From Pusillimonas caeni (GTDB lineage: Bacteria; Pseudomonadota; Gammaproteobacteria; Burkholderiales; Burkholderiaceae_B), in the NCBI RefSeq assembly GCF_003545815.1, contig NZ_PDUW01000001.1, positions 620,001 through 684,000 on the forward strand: 64,000 nt of DNA, read 5' to 3'. Below are positions 8,524 through 17,123 of the stretch, one piece after another. Position numbers and translations under genes: made by a program. A model generated the notes under the pieces. It was not told the DNA's origin, did no database searches, and saw nothing but the letters and a program-made list of their open reading frames with translations. Each line of letters starts with the position of its first letter. Position 1 is the stretch's first letter.

Positions 8524-8730
8524 CTATCTGAACACCACGCCGGTGCTTTCTATCCAGCCCAGGTGGTGCGCCAGCAGCACGAACAGAAACAGCGCAATGG
8601 AAAGGCCCACCCGCCACGTCAATGCGTATGCGGTGCGGCTGGTTCCGCCCTTGTCGCGCATGAGGTACACCAGCGCTGATGCCAGGCTGCCCAATATCCC
8701 GAGGAAAGCCAGGATAACGATGATACGCAT
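8524..8730 (-). CDS. Twin-transmembrane protein (DUF2909)
   Basis: A 68-aa protein with two transmembrane helices separated by a basic loop (MRDKGGTSRTAYALTWRVG), matching the DUF2909 twin-TM proteins that sit between coxC and SURF1 in betaproteobacteria. It is on the opposite strand, head-to-head with the SURF1 gene with 35 bp between the starts. The function is unknown; an oxidase-linked role is inferred from context. Confidence 0.75.
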   Translation of the reverse strand: MRIIVILAFLGILGSLASALVYLMRDKGGTSRTAYALTWRVGLSIALFLFVLLAHHLGWIESTGVVFR

Positions 8731-8765
8731 GTAGGTTCTCCGATGAAACCAGAATTATTGCAGAC

Positions 8766-9563
8766 ATGGCCCGCCCTTACCTGAACGCCCGCCGCATTGC
8801 CGCCCTGGCGCTGCTGGCCCTGGTTGCCGCCGCATGCGTGGCATTGGGCAACTGGCAGCTGGACCGCGCCGCCGAGCGCGACGCCATCTCGCGCGCCATC
8901 GAAAGCGGGCGACAAAGCGCGCCGCTGGCCCTGGGACCCGACACGCCGCCCGGGCAGTTTCAGGACTGGCGCCAGGCCCAGGCCGGCGGAACATGGCTGC
9001 ACCGCTTCACAGTACTGCTGGACAACCGGAATTTCAATGGCCGGCCCGGTTTCTGGGTGGCGACCCCATTGCTGCTCGACGACACGGATGACACCGCCGT
9101 GCTGGTGCTGCGCGGCTGGGTCGCGCGCCCCGTCAATCCCGGCGAGCGCCTGCCCGACCTGGCGCCGCCCGCCGGCACGCAGGCGGTTTCGGGCCAGCTG
9201 CGGCAGCGCGTGCCGCGGCTTTTCGAGCTGTGGTCCTTCAGCGGCCGCGATCCCAACGCCCTGCCCCGGGCCTTTCCGGCGGCCGATGGCGCGCCCCCGC
9301 GCGTGCAGAATCTGGACCTCGCGGACTATGCCGCCGCAACTGGCTTAAAATTACTTCCCGTCGTGCTGGAACAGACCTCCGACGAAGCGGCCGGACAGGG
9401 CGCCGCCCTGGTTCGCGACTGGCCGCTGCCGCCTACCGATTCAGACACCAACCGCGGCTATGCGCTGCAATGGTTCAGTTTTGCCGCCATTGCCGTCATC
9501 GCCTGGATCGTGATCGCCTGGCGCGCACTGCGAAGGCGCGCCGCGAAATCCGGCGCCCGCTAG
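8766..9563 (+). CDS. SURF1-family cytochrome oxidase assembly protein
   Basis: A 265-aa protein with an N-terminal and a C-terminal transmembrane helix flanking a periplasmic domain, the SURF1 arrangement. Family features are LGNWQLDRAAERDA after helix 1, the FTVLLDNRNFNGRPGFWVATPLLL segment region and the C-terminal GYALQWFSFAAIAV helix. SURF1 delivers or stabilises heme a during subunit I assembly. No strong ribosome site precedes the ATG. It begins a second operon that continues through the SCO-like, ctaA, ctaB and SCO genes. Confidence 0.9.
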   Translation: MARPYLNARRIAALALLALVAAACVALGNWQLDRAAERDAISRAIESGRQSAPLALGPDTPPGQFQDWRQAQAGGTWLHRFTVLLDNRNFNGRPGFWVATPLLLDDTDDTAVLVLRGWVARPVNPGERLPDLAPPAGTQAVSGQLRQRVPRLFELWSFSGRDPNALPRAFPAADGAPPRVQNLDLADYAAATGLKLLPVVLEQTSDEAAGQGAALVRDWPLPPTDSDTNRGYALQWFSFAAIAVIAWIVIAWRALRRRAAKSGAR

Positions 9564-9601
9564 CCATTGACACCCAACCCCCTCCACAGCAAGGAATTCT
9601 C

Positions 9602-10243
9602 GTGGACAGCAACCCTCGCACCGCTTCCGCCGCACCGGCGAAACCGCGCTCCATCCAGCCCCTGGTCTGGATCGTCATCGTGTGCCTCGCGCCCATCGTG
9701 TTCGCTTTGCTGGCCTATTACGTGCCGGCGCTGGGGCTTCGTCCCGACGAAGCCAACAACTACGGCAAGCTCATCAGCCCGCAACGCCCGGTACCCAGCG
9801 CCGAAGCCCTGGGCCTCAGAACCGAAGACGGACAGCCCTTCGACCTGGCCAGCCTGAAAGGGCAATGGGTGCTGGCCACGGCGGACCAGGGCGCCTGCCC
9901 GGAATCCTGCGTCACCAAGCTGTTCATCCTGCGCAACTCGCACGCCAGCCAGGGCAAGAACGTCGAGCGCCTGTCGCGCGTCTGGTTCGTGACGGACGAC
10001 GCCCCCATTCCCGAACAGGTTCTGGAAGCCTACAAGGGCACCATCATCCTGCGCGTCGACCCCGAAAAGCTGGCCGGCTTCCTGACGCCCGGCGCTTCCG
10101 CACCGGCGCAGCAGGCGCTGGCCGCGCCGATGTGGATCATCGATCCGCTGGGCAACCTGATGCTGGAATTCCCCGAGAACGCCGACCCCGTCAGCGTGCG
10201 CAAGGACATCAGCAAGCTCGTTTACAACTCGCGCATCGGGTAG
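9602..10243 (+). CDS. Membrane-anchored SCO/thioredoxin-like protein of the cox locus
   Basis: A 213-aa protein with one N-terminal transmembrane helix (residues about 21-40) and a periplasmic thioredoxin-like domain. It has C99-PES-C103, matching the C-P-x-x-C copper/redox motif of SCO proteins, but at the place of the SCO copper-binding His (before IIDPLGNLML) there is no His. It may be a disulfide reductant rather than a copper carrier. The start is a GTG at 9602 with AAGGA 6 nt upstream. It lies between SURF1 and ctaA, as in related betaproteobacteria. Confidence 0.75.
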   Translation: MDSNPRTASAAPAKPRSIQPLVWIVIVCLAPIVFALLAYYVPALGLRPDEANNYGKLISPQRPVPSAEALGLRTEDGQPFDLASLKGQWVLATADQGACPESCVTKLFILRNSHASQGKNVERLSRVWFVTDDAPIPEQVLEAYKGTIILRVDPEKLAGFLTPGASAPAQQALAAPMWIIDPLGNLMLEFPENADPVSVRKDISKLVYNSRIG

Positions 10244-10247
10244 GGGC

Positions 10248-11261
10248 ATGGTCGACCGCATCAAAGCCCGCTATCGCAAGCTGGTCTACCTGACCTGGTT
10301 CCTGACGCTGGACCTCATCATGTTCGGCGCCTTCGTGCGGCTGACCGACTCGGGCCTGGGCTGTCCCGACTGGCCGGGCTGCTACGGCAAGATCACCCCC
10401 ATCGGGGCCTCGCAGCATATCCAGGAGGCCTATGCCGCCATGCCCTACGGCGCGGTCAGCTTTCCCAAGGCCTGGATCGAGATGATCCACCGCTATGTGG
10501 GCTCGCTGCTGGGCCTGATGATCATCGCCATCGTGTATCTGGCATGGCGCCACCGCAAGGTGCTGGGCAACACGCCCCGCCTGGCGGTCTTTACCCTGAT
10601 CGCCGTCTGCGTCCAAGGCGCTTTCGGCGCCTGGACGGTCACGCATCAGCTGATGCCCATCATCGTTACCACTCATCTGCTGGGCGGCATGGGCCTGCTG
10701 GCCCTGATGACTTGGCTGGCCGCGCGCGAGAAGCCCCACCCCGTCGTACAGGTACGAACCGCGGCCTACCTGCCCTGGATGGCAGCGGGATTGGCGCTGC
10801 TGTTCATCCAGATCGCCCTGGGCGGCTGGGTCAGCACCAACTATGCGGCGCTGGCGTGCATGGATTTCCCCACCTGCCACGGCGAATGGCTGCCCCCCAT
10901 GGACATGCGCAGCGGCTTTTCGCTGATTCGCGGCCTGGGCCAGCTGCCTTCGGGGGAAATGATCTCGCAGCAGGCGCTGACGGCCATACACTGGGTGCAC
11001 CGCAATTTCGCCTTCATCGTCTTTTTATATGTGGGCACACTGGCGTTCAAGCTGCGCCGAGACCCGGGCCTGGCCGGGCCGGCCACCCTGCTGCTGGCGC
11101 TGCTGCTGGCCCAGCTTCTTACCGGGCTCACCACCATCTTTTTTGAATGGCCCCTGCTGATCGCGGTGCTGCACAACGGCGGAGCCGCCGGCATGGTGCT
11201 GGTCAGCGTCACCCTCATCGTGCGCCTGTACCGCGCGGGCCGGGCTAAAATAGCGTCATGA
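10248..11261 (+). CDS. ctaA: Heme A synthase (COX15/CtaA family)
   Basis: CtaA oxidises the C8 methyl of heme O to a formyl group, giving heme A for aa3 oxidases. The 337-aa protein has eight predicted helices in two four-helix halves. Conserved features are [20 protein letters not shown], the [12 protein letters not shown] heme-ligand helix and the second-half [11 protein letters not shown]. The Cys pair in CPDWPGC corresponds to the extracytoplasmic Cys found in one CtaA type. It overlaps ctaB by 4 bp (ATGA). Confidence 0.93.
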   Translation: MVDRIKARYRKLVYLTWFLTLDLIMFGAFVRLTDSGLGCPDWPGCYGKITPIGASQHIQEAYAAMPYGAVSFPKAWIEMIHRYVGSLLGLMIIAIVYLAWRHRKVLGNTPRLAVFTLIAVCVQGAFGAWTVTHQLMPIIVTTHLLGGMGLLALMTWLAAREKPHPVVQVRTAAYLPWMAAGLALLFIQIALGGWVSTNYAALACMDFPTCHGEWLPPMDMRSGFSLIRGLGQLPSGEMISQQALTAIHWVHRNFAFIVFLYVGTLAFKLRRDPGLAGPATLLLALLLAQLLTGLTTIFFEWPLLIAVLHNGGAAGMVLVSVTLIVRLYRAGRAKIAS

Positions 11262-12151
11262 CAAGTCTATCCGCCTCTGAACCGTCGCTGGTGCGCCAGT
11301 ATCTGGTGCTGACCAAACCGCGCGTCACCCAGCTTGCCGTATTCTGCGCCATCATCGGCATGTTCCTGGCCAGCCCGGGGCTGCCCGACCTGGGCCTGGT
11401 GGCGGCGGGCACCATCGGCATCTGGCTGCTGGCCGCCGCGGCGTTTGCCATCAATTGCCTGATCGAACAGGAAATCGACGCCAAGATGGCCCGCACCGCG
11501 CGGCGCGCGACCGCCCGCGGCACCATCACCAATATGCAGGTGCTGGTTTTTTCGGGTGTGCTGGGCGGCCTGGGCATGCTGGTCCTGTACCACCTGGTCA
11601 ACCCGCTGACCATGTGGCTCACCTTCGCCACCTTCGTGGGCTACGCCGTCATCTACACCATCATCCTCAAGCCCAGAACGCCGCAGAACATCGTCATCGG
11701 CGGGCTTTCGGGCGCCATGCCTCCGGCGCTGGGCTGGGCCTGCATCGCCAATGCCGTGCCGGCCGAAGCATGGGTGCTGGTGCTGATCATCTTCATCTGG
11801 ACCCCGCCCCACTTCTGGGCCCTGGCCCTGTACCGCGACAACGACTACGCCAAGTCGGGCCTTCCCATGCTGACCGTCACCCACGGCAACCAGTTCACGC
11901 GGCTGCACATACTGCTGTATAGCCTGGTGCTGTTCGCCTCCACCCTGCTGCCCTTCATGGTGCGCATGAGCGGCCCTTTGTACCTGGCCTGCGCCGTGGT
12001 GCTCAGCGGCATGTTCGTGCGCTATGCGTGGCACCTATACAAAGACTACAGCGACGCCCTGGCGCGCAAGCTGTTCCGTTTCTCCATTCTGTACCTGGCC
12101 CTGGTCTTCGGCGCCTTGCTGATCGACCACTGGGTCATGCTGGCGCTGTAG
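11258..12151 (+). CDS. ctaB: Protoheme IX farnesyltransferase (heme O synthase)
   Basis: CtaB (CyoE/COX10) transfers farnesyl to heme B to make heme O, the substrate of CtaA. The 297-aa UbiA-family membrane protein shows the prenyl-diphosphate motif [18 protein letters not shown] near residue 67 and [17 protein letters not shown] in the second conserved loop. The 4-bp start/stop overlap with ctaA implies coupled translation of the two enzymes of one pathway. Confidence 0.97.
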   Translation: MTSLSASEPSLVRQYLVLTKPRVTQLAVFCAIIGMFLASPGLPDLGLVAAGTIGIWLLAAAAFAINCLIEQEIDAKMARTARRATARGTITNMQVLVFSGVLGGLGMLVLYHLVNPLTMWLTFATFVGYAVIYTIILKPRTPQNIVIGGLSGAMPPALGWACIANAVPAEAWVLVLIIFIWTPPHFWALALYRDNDYAKSGLPMLTVTHGNQFTRLHILLYSLVLFASTLLPFMVRMSGPLYLACAVVLSGMFVRYAWHLYKDYSDALARKLFRFSILYLALVFGALLIDHWVMLAL

Positions 12152-12200
12152 CGCCGACGCCCTGTTTTACCGCTTCACCCGTTTCGTCTACGGAGCCCGT

Positions 12201-12791
12201 ATGTCATCGTTTTTTTCGCTTCGCACCTTGTTCGCCGGCCTGGCCTGCGCCATGGCCCTGACGTTGGCGGCCTGCGGTGAAGCCGAGTTCCGCGGCAGCG
12301 ACATCTCGGGCACCAAGCTGGGCGCCGAGACGGCCATGGTGGACGACGGCGGACAAGCTCGCACGCTGGCCGATTATCGCGGCAAAGTGCTCGTGGTGTT
12401 CTTCGGATTCACGCAGTGCCCCGACGTGTGCCCCACTTCGATGTCCCAGCTTGCCCATGCCATGAAACTGCTCGGGGACGACGCCGGCAAAGTGCAGGTG
12501 CTGATGATCTCAGTCGACCCCGAGCGCGATACGCCCGAAGTGCTGAGCAGCTACGTCAAGGCCTTCGACCCCTCGTTCGTCGGCCTGACAGGCACGCCGG
12601 AGCAACTGGCCACGACGGCCAAGTCGTTCCGCGCCCATTACGCCAAGGTGCCGGGCGCAACGCCTGACGACTACACCATGGACCATGGTTCGTCGTTCTA
12701 CATTCTGGATCAGTCCGGCGAAGCCCGGGTGCTGCTGCGCGGCGACGCACCGGCCGAAGACGTGGTCCATGACGTGCGCGAATTGCTGTAA
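12201..12791 (+). CDS. SCO1/SenC copper chaperone, lipoprotein
   Basis: A 196-aa SCO protein that carries copper to, or reduces, the CuA site of coxB. It has a lipobox (LAAC, Cys25), the copper motif C73-PDV-C77 and the third ligand H162 in MDHGSSFYILD, so all ligands are present. It closes the heme A/assembly operon 49 bp after ctaB. Because ctaG is not seen nearby, this is the only complete copper chaperone in the window. Confidence 0.93.
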   Translation: MSSFFSLRTLFAGLACAMALTLAACGEAEFRGSDISGTKLGAETAMVDDGGQARTLADYRGKVLVVFFGFTQCPDVCPTSMSQLAHAMKLLGDDAGKVQVLMISVDPERDTPEVLSSYVKAFDPSFVGLTGTPEQLATTAKSFRAHYAKVPGATPDDYTMDHGSSFYILDQSGEARVLLRGDAPAEDVVHDVRELL

Positions 12792-12867
12792 TTCAGAATT
12801 GGACCTGGCGCTTTGCGGCACGGCGGGGCGGCTCGCGCAAAGCGGCCGTCCCTACGTTTTCGCAGGC

Positions 12868-12895
12868 AAAAAAAGGGACACCTTGTTGGTGTCCC
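12868..12895 (-). terminator. Intrinsic terminator downstream of rpoH
   Basis: GGGACACC (12875-12882), 5-nt loop, GGTGTCCC (12888-12895), with seven A residues before it on the plus strand, which become a U-run on the minus-strand transcript. It ends the rpoH mRNA about 160 nt after the stop. The 265 bp between the SCO gene and rpoH hold nothing else recognisable. Confidence 0.85.
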
Positions 12896-13056
12896 GTAAG
12901 CATCCGCTTCGAAAGGGAGGGGATTGAGGAGAAGCAGAAGCGGACGTTAGAACAAAATACAACCGGAGTTGTACTCAGCATTGCTCATAATGTTTAGTCC
13001 GCCGCTGTTGGCTTTAGTTCGACTCTTTTCCGGCCATTTTTGCATCAATATGTAAA

Positions 13057-13938
13057 TTATTCGCTGAGCGCCGCCCGCATCTTCTTGAATGCCGCCGCCT
13101 CTATCTGGCGGATGCGCTCGGCCGAGACGCCGAATTCGGCAGCCAGTTCGTGCAGCGTGGCGCCGCCTTCATCCTGCAGCCAACGCGCCTCGACGATGCG
13201 GCGCGAGCGGTCGTCCAGGCCTTCGAGCGCACTCATCAAGCCACTGCCCTGCAGGTCGTCGAGCGCACGGCGCTCGAGCACCCGGGAGGGTTCGTCGCCC
13301 TCGTCGGACAGATAGGTGATGGGCGCGAAGCCGTCGGCCTCGTCCTGCTGGGTCTCGAGCGCCATTTCCTGCCCCGAGAGGCGGACTTCCATCTCGCTGA
13401 CGTCTTCGGGGCGCACATTGAGTTCGCGCGCGATATCGTCCACCTGTGACGGATCGAGCGTGTGGCCGTCGGGCCGCATGCGGCGCAGGTTGAAGAACAG
13501 TTTGCGCTGGGCCTTGGTAGTGGCAATTTTGACCATGCGCCAGTTGCGCACGATGTATTCGTGGATTTCAGCCTTGATCCAGTGCACGGCGAACGACACC
13601 AGACGCACCCCGCGGTCGGGGTCGAAACGCTTGACGGCCTTCATGAGGCCGACGTTGCCTTCCTGGATGAGATCGGCGTGCGCAAGGCCGTAGCCCAGGT
13701 ACTGGCGTGAAATCGACACGACCAGTCGCAGGTGGGACAATACGAGCTGGCGGGCGGCGTCCAGGTCGGACTCGTCGCGCAGCCGGCGCGCAAGGTCGCT
13801 TTCCTGCTGCTGGGTGAGCATGGGCAGGCGGTTGACCGCTCCAATATAGGCTTCGATCGTGCCCAGCGCGCCCGGATTGGACACAGCCATGGCCAGCGCG
13901 TTGTTCGACAGAGCCAAAGATTGGGTTTGTGTTGTCAT
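13057..13938 (-). CDS. rpoH: RNA polymerase heat-shock sigma factor sigma-32
   Basis: A 293-aa sigma-70-family factor. Region 2 is seen as LRLVVSISRQYLGYG and DLIQEGNVGLMKAVKRFDP, followed by VHWIKAEIHEYIVRNWRMVK. The RpoH box QRKLFFNLRR, diagnostic for sigma-32, follows, and region 4 ends with LHELAAEFGVSAERIRQIE. It directs heat-shock transcription. It is monocistronic, with a CIRCE operator over its promoter and an intrinsic terminator downstream. Confidence 0.97.
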   Translation of the reverse strand: MTTQTQSLALSNNALAMAVSNPGALGTIEAYIGAVNRLPMLTQQQESDLARRLRDESDLDAARQLVLSHLRLVVSISRQYLGYGLAHADLIQEGNVGLMKAVKRFDPDRGVRLVSFAVHWIKAEIHEYIVRNWRMVKIATTKAQRKLFFNLRRMRPDGHTLDPSQVDDIARELNVRPEDVSEMEVRLSGQEMALETQQDEADGFAPITYLSDEGDEPSRVLERRALDDLQGSGLMSALEGLDDRSRRIVEARWLQDEGGATLHELAAEFGVSAERIRQIEAAAFKKMRAALSE

Positions 13939-13981
13939 CAGTTCGGACTATCCTTTGGGATGTTGGATCAACAACAGATAA

Positions 13982-13987
13982 ATTATA
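13982..13987 (-). promoter_or_regulatory. -10 element of an rpoH promoter next to CIRCE
   Basis: On the minus strand TATAAT abuts the CIRCE operator. The -35 region would fall inside CIRCE, so bound repressor would block RNA polymerase. No strong TTGACA is seen at 17 nt. Confidence 0.55.
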
Positions 13988-14014
13988 TTAGCACTCTCGA
14001 TGCGCGAGTGCTAA
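13988..14014. promoter_or_regulatory. CIRCE operator (HrcA binding site) upstream of rpoH
   Basis: TTAGCACTC, nine bases (TCGATGCGC), GAGTGCTAA: a perfect match to the CIRCE inverted repeat bound by HrcA. It is 50 bp upstream of the rpoH start and overlaps the promoter. This puts the heat-shock sigma factor under HrcA repression, an arrangement that, from memory, has been proposed by comparative genomics for betaproteobacteria. Confidence 0.95.
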
Positions 14015-14103
14015 CTCTAAGACCCCGGACAGGGCCAAAAGTTCGTTACATTCCTTGTTGACGAGCCCGCAATCCCCATGCCCGCATCTGCGCGCAATCA
14101 AAC

Positions 14104-14122
14104 CTACATGATAATCATTATT
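14104..14122. promoter_or_regulatory. Fur box upstream of the PepSY/ApbE operon
   Basis: The 19-mer matches the Fur consensus GATAATGATAATCATTATC at 14 positions, with the right-hand GATAATCATTATT matching 12 of 13. It overlaps the -35 of the promoter below, so iron-loaded Fur should repress the operon. Confidence 0.75.
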
Positions 14123-14136
14123 GTTTGATGTAGAAT
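14108..14136 (+). promoter_or_regulatory. Sigma-70 promoter for the PepSY/DUF2271/ApbE operon
   Basis: ATGATA as -35 (4 of 6), 17-bp spacer, TAGAAT as -10 (5 of 6), about 30 nt before the first ATG. It is overlapped by the Fur box. Confidence 0.5.
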
Positions 14137-14166
14137 GCCAGATCGTCACTCGCCGACTCCAGGGGC

Positions 14167-14796
14167 ATGAAAGCTTCTTCCTCACCGCAGCGCCGTTCGT
14201 ACTGGCTGAAGACCTTGCATCAATGGCATTGGATGAGCGCCGCGCTCAGCCTGGCCGGGCTGATCGTGTTCGCCGCCACGGGCATCACGCTGAACAACGC
14301 CGCGTGGATCGAAGCCAGTCCCAAGGTCGAGACCCTGACCGCCACGATGCCGGAAGAGGTTCTGGCGGTGCTTGCCGAACGCGCCGGCGGCCCGGACAAG
14401 GGCCCCTTGCCAGCGCGGGCCGAGCAATGGCTGGACCAGCAATTGAACATACATATCAGGGGCCGCGCGGCCGAGTATTCCCCCGATGAAATCTACGTGG
14501 GCCTGCCCGAGCCGGGCGCGGATGCCTGGCTGGTCGTCAGCCTGCCGGACGGCGAGGTCGAATACGAACGCAGCGCCCGGGGCTGGGTCGCCTACTTCAA
14601 CGACCTGCACAAAGGCCGCAATACCGGCGCCGCCTGGAGCTGGTTCATCGATGTGTTCGCCGCCGCCTGTCTGGTGTTCGCCGTCACGGGCCTGTTCCTG
14701 ATGACCATGCACGCGGCCAACCGCAAGGCCACCTGGCCCCTGACCGGGCTGGGCGTATTGATACCCCTCATCCTCATGCTGCTATGGGTGCACTAA
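14167..14796 (+). CDS. PepSY-associated transmembrane protein
   Basis: A 209-aa membrane protein with a TM helix near residues 23-45 that follows a His-containing stretch (LHQWHWM), a periplasmic domain, FNDLHKGRNTGAAWSWFIDVFA leading into a second TM helix, and a third C-terminal helix. The DLHKG-x-W-s-W-x-I-D pattern is typical of PepSY-TM proteins that bind heme and move electrons across the membrane. It is the first gene of a five-gene, Fur-boxed operon with ApbE and a flavoreductase, so it probably passes electrons from the reductase to the flavinylated DUF2271 protein. No siderophore receptor lies nearby. Confidence 0.85.
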   Translation: MKASSSPQRRSYWLKTLHQWHWMSAALSLAGLIVFAATGITLNNAAWIEASPKVETLTATMPEEVLAVLAERAGGPDKGPLPARAEQWLDQQLNIHIRGRAAEYSPDEIYVGLPEPGADAWLVVSLPDGEVEYERSARGWVAYFNDLHKGRNTGAAWSWFIDVFAAACLVFAVTGLFLMTMHAANRKATWPLTGLGVLIPLILMLLWVH

Positions 14797-14798
14797 CC

Positions 14799-15317
14799 AT
14801 GAAACTATCGCTGAAAACCACGCTGGCCTGCGCACTGGCAGGCGTTTATACCGCCCCTCTCCATGCCGCCGGCCTCGCCATCGAAGTCGAGATACCGCGC
14901 ATCCAGGTGGCGGAATACCATCGCCCCTATGTCGCGGTGTGGCTGCAAAGCGCCGACCGCCAGACCGTGCGCGACATCGCCGTCTGGTACGACTACAAAA
15001 TGCCCAAGGAAGAAGGCAAGAAGTGGCTGAAAGACCTGCGGCAATGGTGGCGCATGAGCGGCCGCAGCCAGGACCAACTGGCCGACGGCGTGACCGGCGC
15101 CACACAGGCGGCCGGCAAGCACACCATCCAGGTCGCCGCCACGCATCCGGCCTTGGCCGACCTGCCGGCGGGCGACTATGAAGTGATCGTAGAAGCCTCG
15201 CGCGAAAAGGGCGGCCGCGAAGTGCTGCGCCTGCCCCTGGCCTGGCCGCAGGCCGCCACAGTCGACGCCCAAGGCGAAAGCGAACTCGGCCGCATCCAGG
15301 CCACCGTTACACCCTGA
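14799..15317 (+). CDS. DUF2271 periplasmic protein with an ApbE flavinylation motif
   Basis: A 172-aa exported protein (signal peptide ending LHA) of the DUF2271 family. It contains D96-G-V-T-G-A-T102, matching the D-x-x-[S/T]-G-A-[S/T] motif where ApbE attaches FMN; Thr102 is the predicted site. DUF2271 next to PepSY, DUF4198 and ApbE has been described, from memory, in surveys of extracytosolic flavinylated proteins. It would be the periplasmic electron donor, possibly to ferric iron. The ATG at 14799 directly follows the PepSY stop. Confidence 0.85.
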   Translation: MKLSLKTTLACALAGVYTAPLHAAGLAIEVEIPRIQVAEYHRPYVAVWLQSADRQTVRDIAVWYDYKMPKEEGKKWLKDLRQWWRMSGRSQDQLADGVTGATQAAGKHTIQVAATHPALADLPAGDYEVIVEASREKGGREVLRLPLAWPQAATVDAQGESELGRIQATVTP

Positions 15318-15347
15318 CCCTTTTCCACTTTTCGGAGCAAGAACCCC

Positions 15348-16151
15348 ATGAAGCGCATCATCCCAGCCTTTTTCGCGGCCGCCCTCCTGGTACCCGCCAC
15401 ATCTTTCGCCCACGATCGCTGGCTCGAACCCTCGTCCACGGTGCTGTCCGGCGACGATACTTATATCACCGTCAGTGCAGGGGCAGGGAACGACAAGTTC
15501 TACTACAACCATAACCGCCTCGCGCTGAACAACCTCGCCATTACCGGACCCACCGGAAAGAGCGTCAAGGCGGAAAACGAATTCGAAGGCAAGCTGCGCA
15601 GCGTCTTCGACGTGAAGCTGACTGAAGACGGAACCTATCGCATCGCCCTGGCTTCGGACGGCGGCGTCTTCGCTCGCTGGAAAGAAGGCGATGCGAACAA
15701 GCGCTGGTTCGGCAAGGCCGAAGGCCTGGAAAAGAATGTGCCCAAGAACGCCCAGGACCTCGTGGTGCTCGAGCGCGTCGATCGCATCGAGACCTTCGCC
15801 ACTAAAGGCAATCCCACCGAGCTCGAACAGGTGAAGAAAGGCCTGGCGCTTTCCGGCGACACCCATCCCAACGATCTGTATGCGGGCGAAACCGCCCAGT
15901 TCGTGCTCACCCTGGATGGCGAACCGGCCAAGAACCTCGAGGTCGAAATCGTTCGGGACGGCAGCCGCTATCGCGATTCGGTGGAAGAGATCGCCGTCAA
16001 GACCGACGAACAGGGCCGCTTCGAAGTCAAGTGGCCCCAGGCCGGCCTGTACTGGCTGCACGCCGACCTGAAGGACTCCAAAACGTCGATCAAGGCTGCC
16101 AGCGAGCGCGCCGTTTCCTATGTGGCCACGCTCGAAGTCCTGCCGCAGTAA
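15348..16151 (+). CDS. DUF4198 periplasmic protein
   Basis: A 267-aa exported protein with a signal peptide ending in FAHDRWLEPS. The mature N-terminal His, followed by D-R-W, is typical of DUF4198, a family with Ig-like beta domains that recurs in metal-uptake loci. There is a C-terminal TDEQGRFEVKWPQAGLYWL segment. The role is unknown; metal binding or delivery in the flavin-dependent iron system is inferred from the operon. Confidence 0.85.
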   Translation: MKRIIPAFFAAALLVPATSFAHDRWLEPSSTVLSGDDTYITVSAGAGNDKFYYNHNRLALNNLAITGPTGKSVKAENEFEGKLRSVFDVKLTEDGTYRIALASDGGVFARWKEGDANKRWFGKAEGLEKNVPKNAQDLVVLERVDRIETFATKGNPTELEQVKKGLALSGDTHPNDLYAGETAQFVLTLDGEPAKNLEVEIVRDGSRYRDSVEEIAVKTDEQGRFEVKWPQAGLYWLHADLKDSKTSIKAASERAVSYVATLEVLPQ

Positions 16152-16155
16152 AGCC

Positions 16156-17121
16156 ATGAGCAGCACGGACGCCGCCTCGCAAGCCTATGCATCGCTGGGC
16201 GGCGCCAGCATGGGAACCACCTGGTCGGTGAAGTTCCTCGATCCGGGCCTGGACAGGCGCCGCCTGCAGGGCCGGGTGCAAGCCGCGCTGGACGAGATCG
16301 TGGCCCAGATGAGCACCTGGGATGCAGACAGCGCCATCAGCAGGCTGAACCGCGCCGAGCCGGGCTGGTATCAGGTTGCGCCGGCGTTCTTCGGCGTGCT
16401 GAAGCAGGCCCTGGAACTGGCGGCGGCCACCGAGGGCGCCTACGACCCCACTGTGGGCGCCCTGGTGGATCTCTGGGGCTTCGGCCCGCCGGGCCCCGTC
16501 GACTCGCCGCCCTCCCAGGCCGCCATCGATGCGGCCCTGGCACGAAGCGGCTGGCAACGCACCGAACTCAATGCCGAATACCGGGGCGTCTGGCAGCCCG
16601 GCGGCCTGCAATTCGACTTGTCCTCCATCGCCAAAGGCCATGGCGTGGACGAGATAGCGCGCGTGATGGCCGAGGCCGGTGTGCGGCATTGCCTGGCGGA
16701 ACTGGGCGGAGAGCTGAAGGCTTTCGGCCTCAGCCCGTCGGGCGCCCCCTGGGAAGTGGAAATCGAGTCGCCCGGACTGGGGCCCGACCGGCTGCCCGTC
16801 AGGCTGGGCGACGCCGCCATCGCCACCTCGGGACATTACCGCCGCTATTTCACGCATCAAAGCCGGCGCTATGCCCATACGCTGGATCCGCGCACCGGCG
16901 CGCCGCTTTCCGACGACCTGGTGTCGGTCACCGTCATCCATGCGCAATGCATGGCGGCCGACGGCCTGGCCACCGCCCTGCTTTCCCTGGGCCCCGAGGC
17001 AGGCCCTTCATACGCCCGGCGACAAGGCCTCGCGGCCATGTTCATGACACGGCACGACGCCGATTTCGCGGTCGAATGGACAGACGAGTTCGCCGACCTG
17101 GCCGGAGCCAATACCGCTTGA
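16156..17121 (+). CDS. apbE: FAD:protein FMN transferase
   Basis: ApbE transfers FMN from FAD to Thr in target proteins, with Mg2+. The 321-aa protein has GASMGTTWSVKF at the N-terminus, MSTWDADSAISRLNR, GAYDPTVGALVDLWGFG, the FDLSSIAKGHGVDEIA active-site region and HTLDPRTGAPLSDDLVSVTV. It lacks a signal peptide or lipobox, unlike many ApbE proteins, so export is not obvious. Its likely substrate is the DUF2271 protein two genes upstream. The ATG at 16156 follows the DUF4198 stop by 4 nt. Confidence 0.93.
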   Translation: MSSTDAASQAYASLGGASMGTTWSVKFLDPGLDRRRLQGRVQAALDEIVAQMSTWDADSAISRLNRAEPGWYQVAPAFFGVLKQALELAAATEGAYDPTVGALVDLWGFGPPGPVDSPPSQAAIDAALARSGWQRTELNAEYRGVWQPGGLQFDLSSIAKGHGVDEIARVMAEAGVRHCLAELGGELKAFGLSPSGAPWEVEIESPGLGPDRLPVRLGDAAIATSGHYRRYFTHQSRRYAHTLDPRTGAPLSDDLVSVTVIHAQCMAADGLATALLSLGPEAGPSYARRQGLAAMFMTRHDADFAVEWTDEFADLAGANTA

Positions 17122-17123
17122 TC

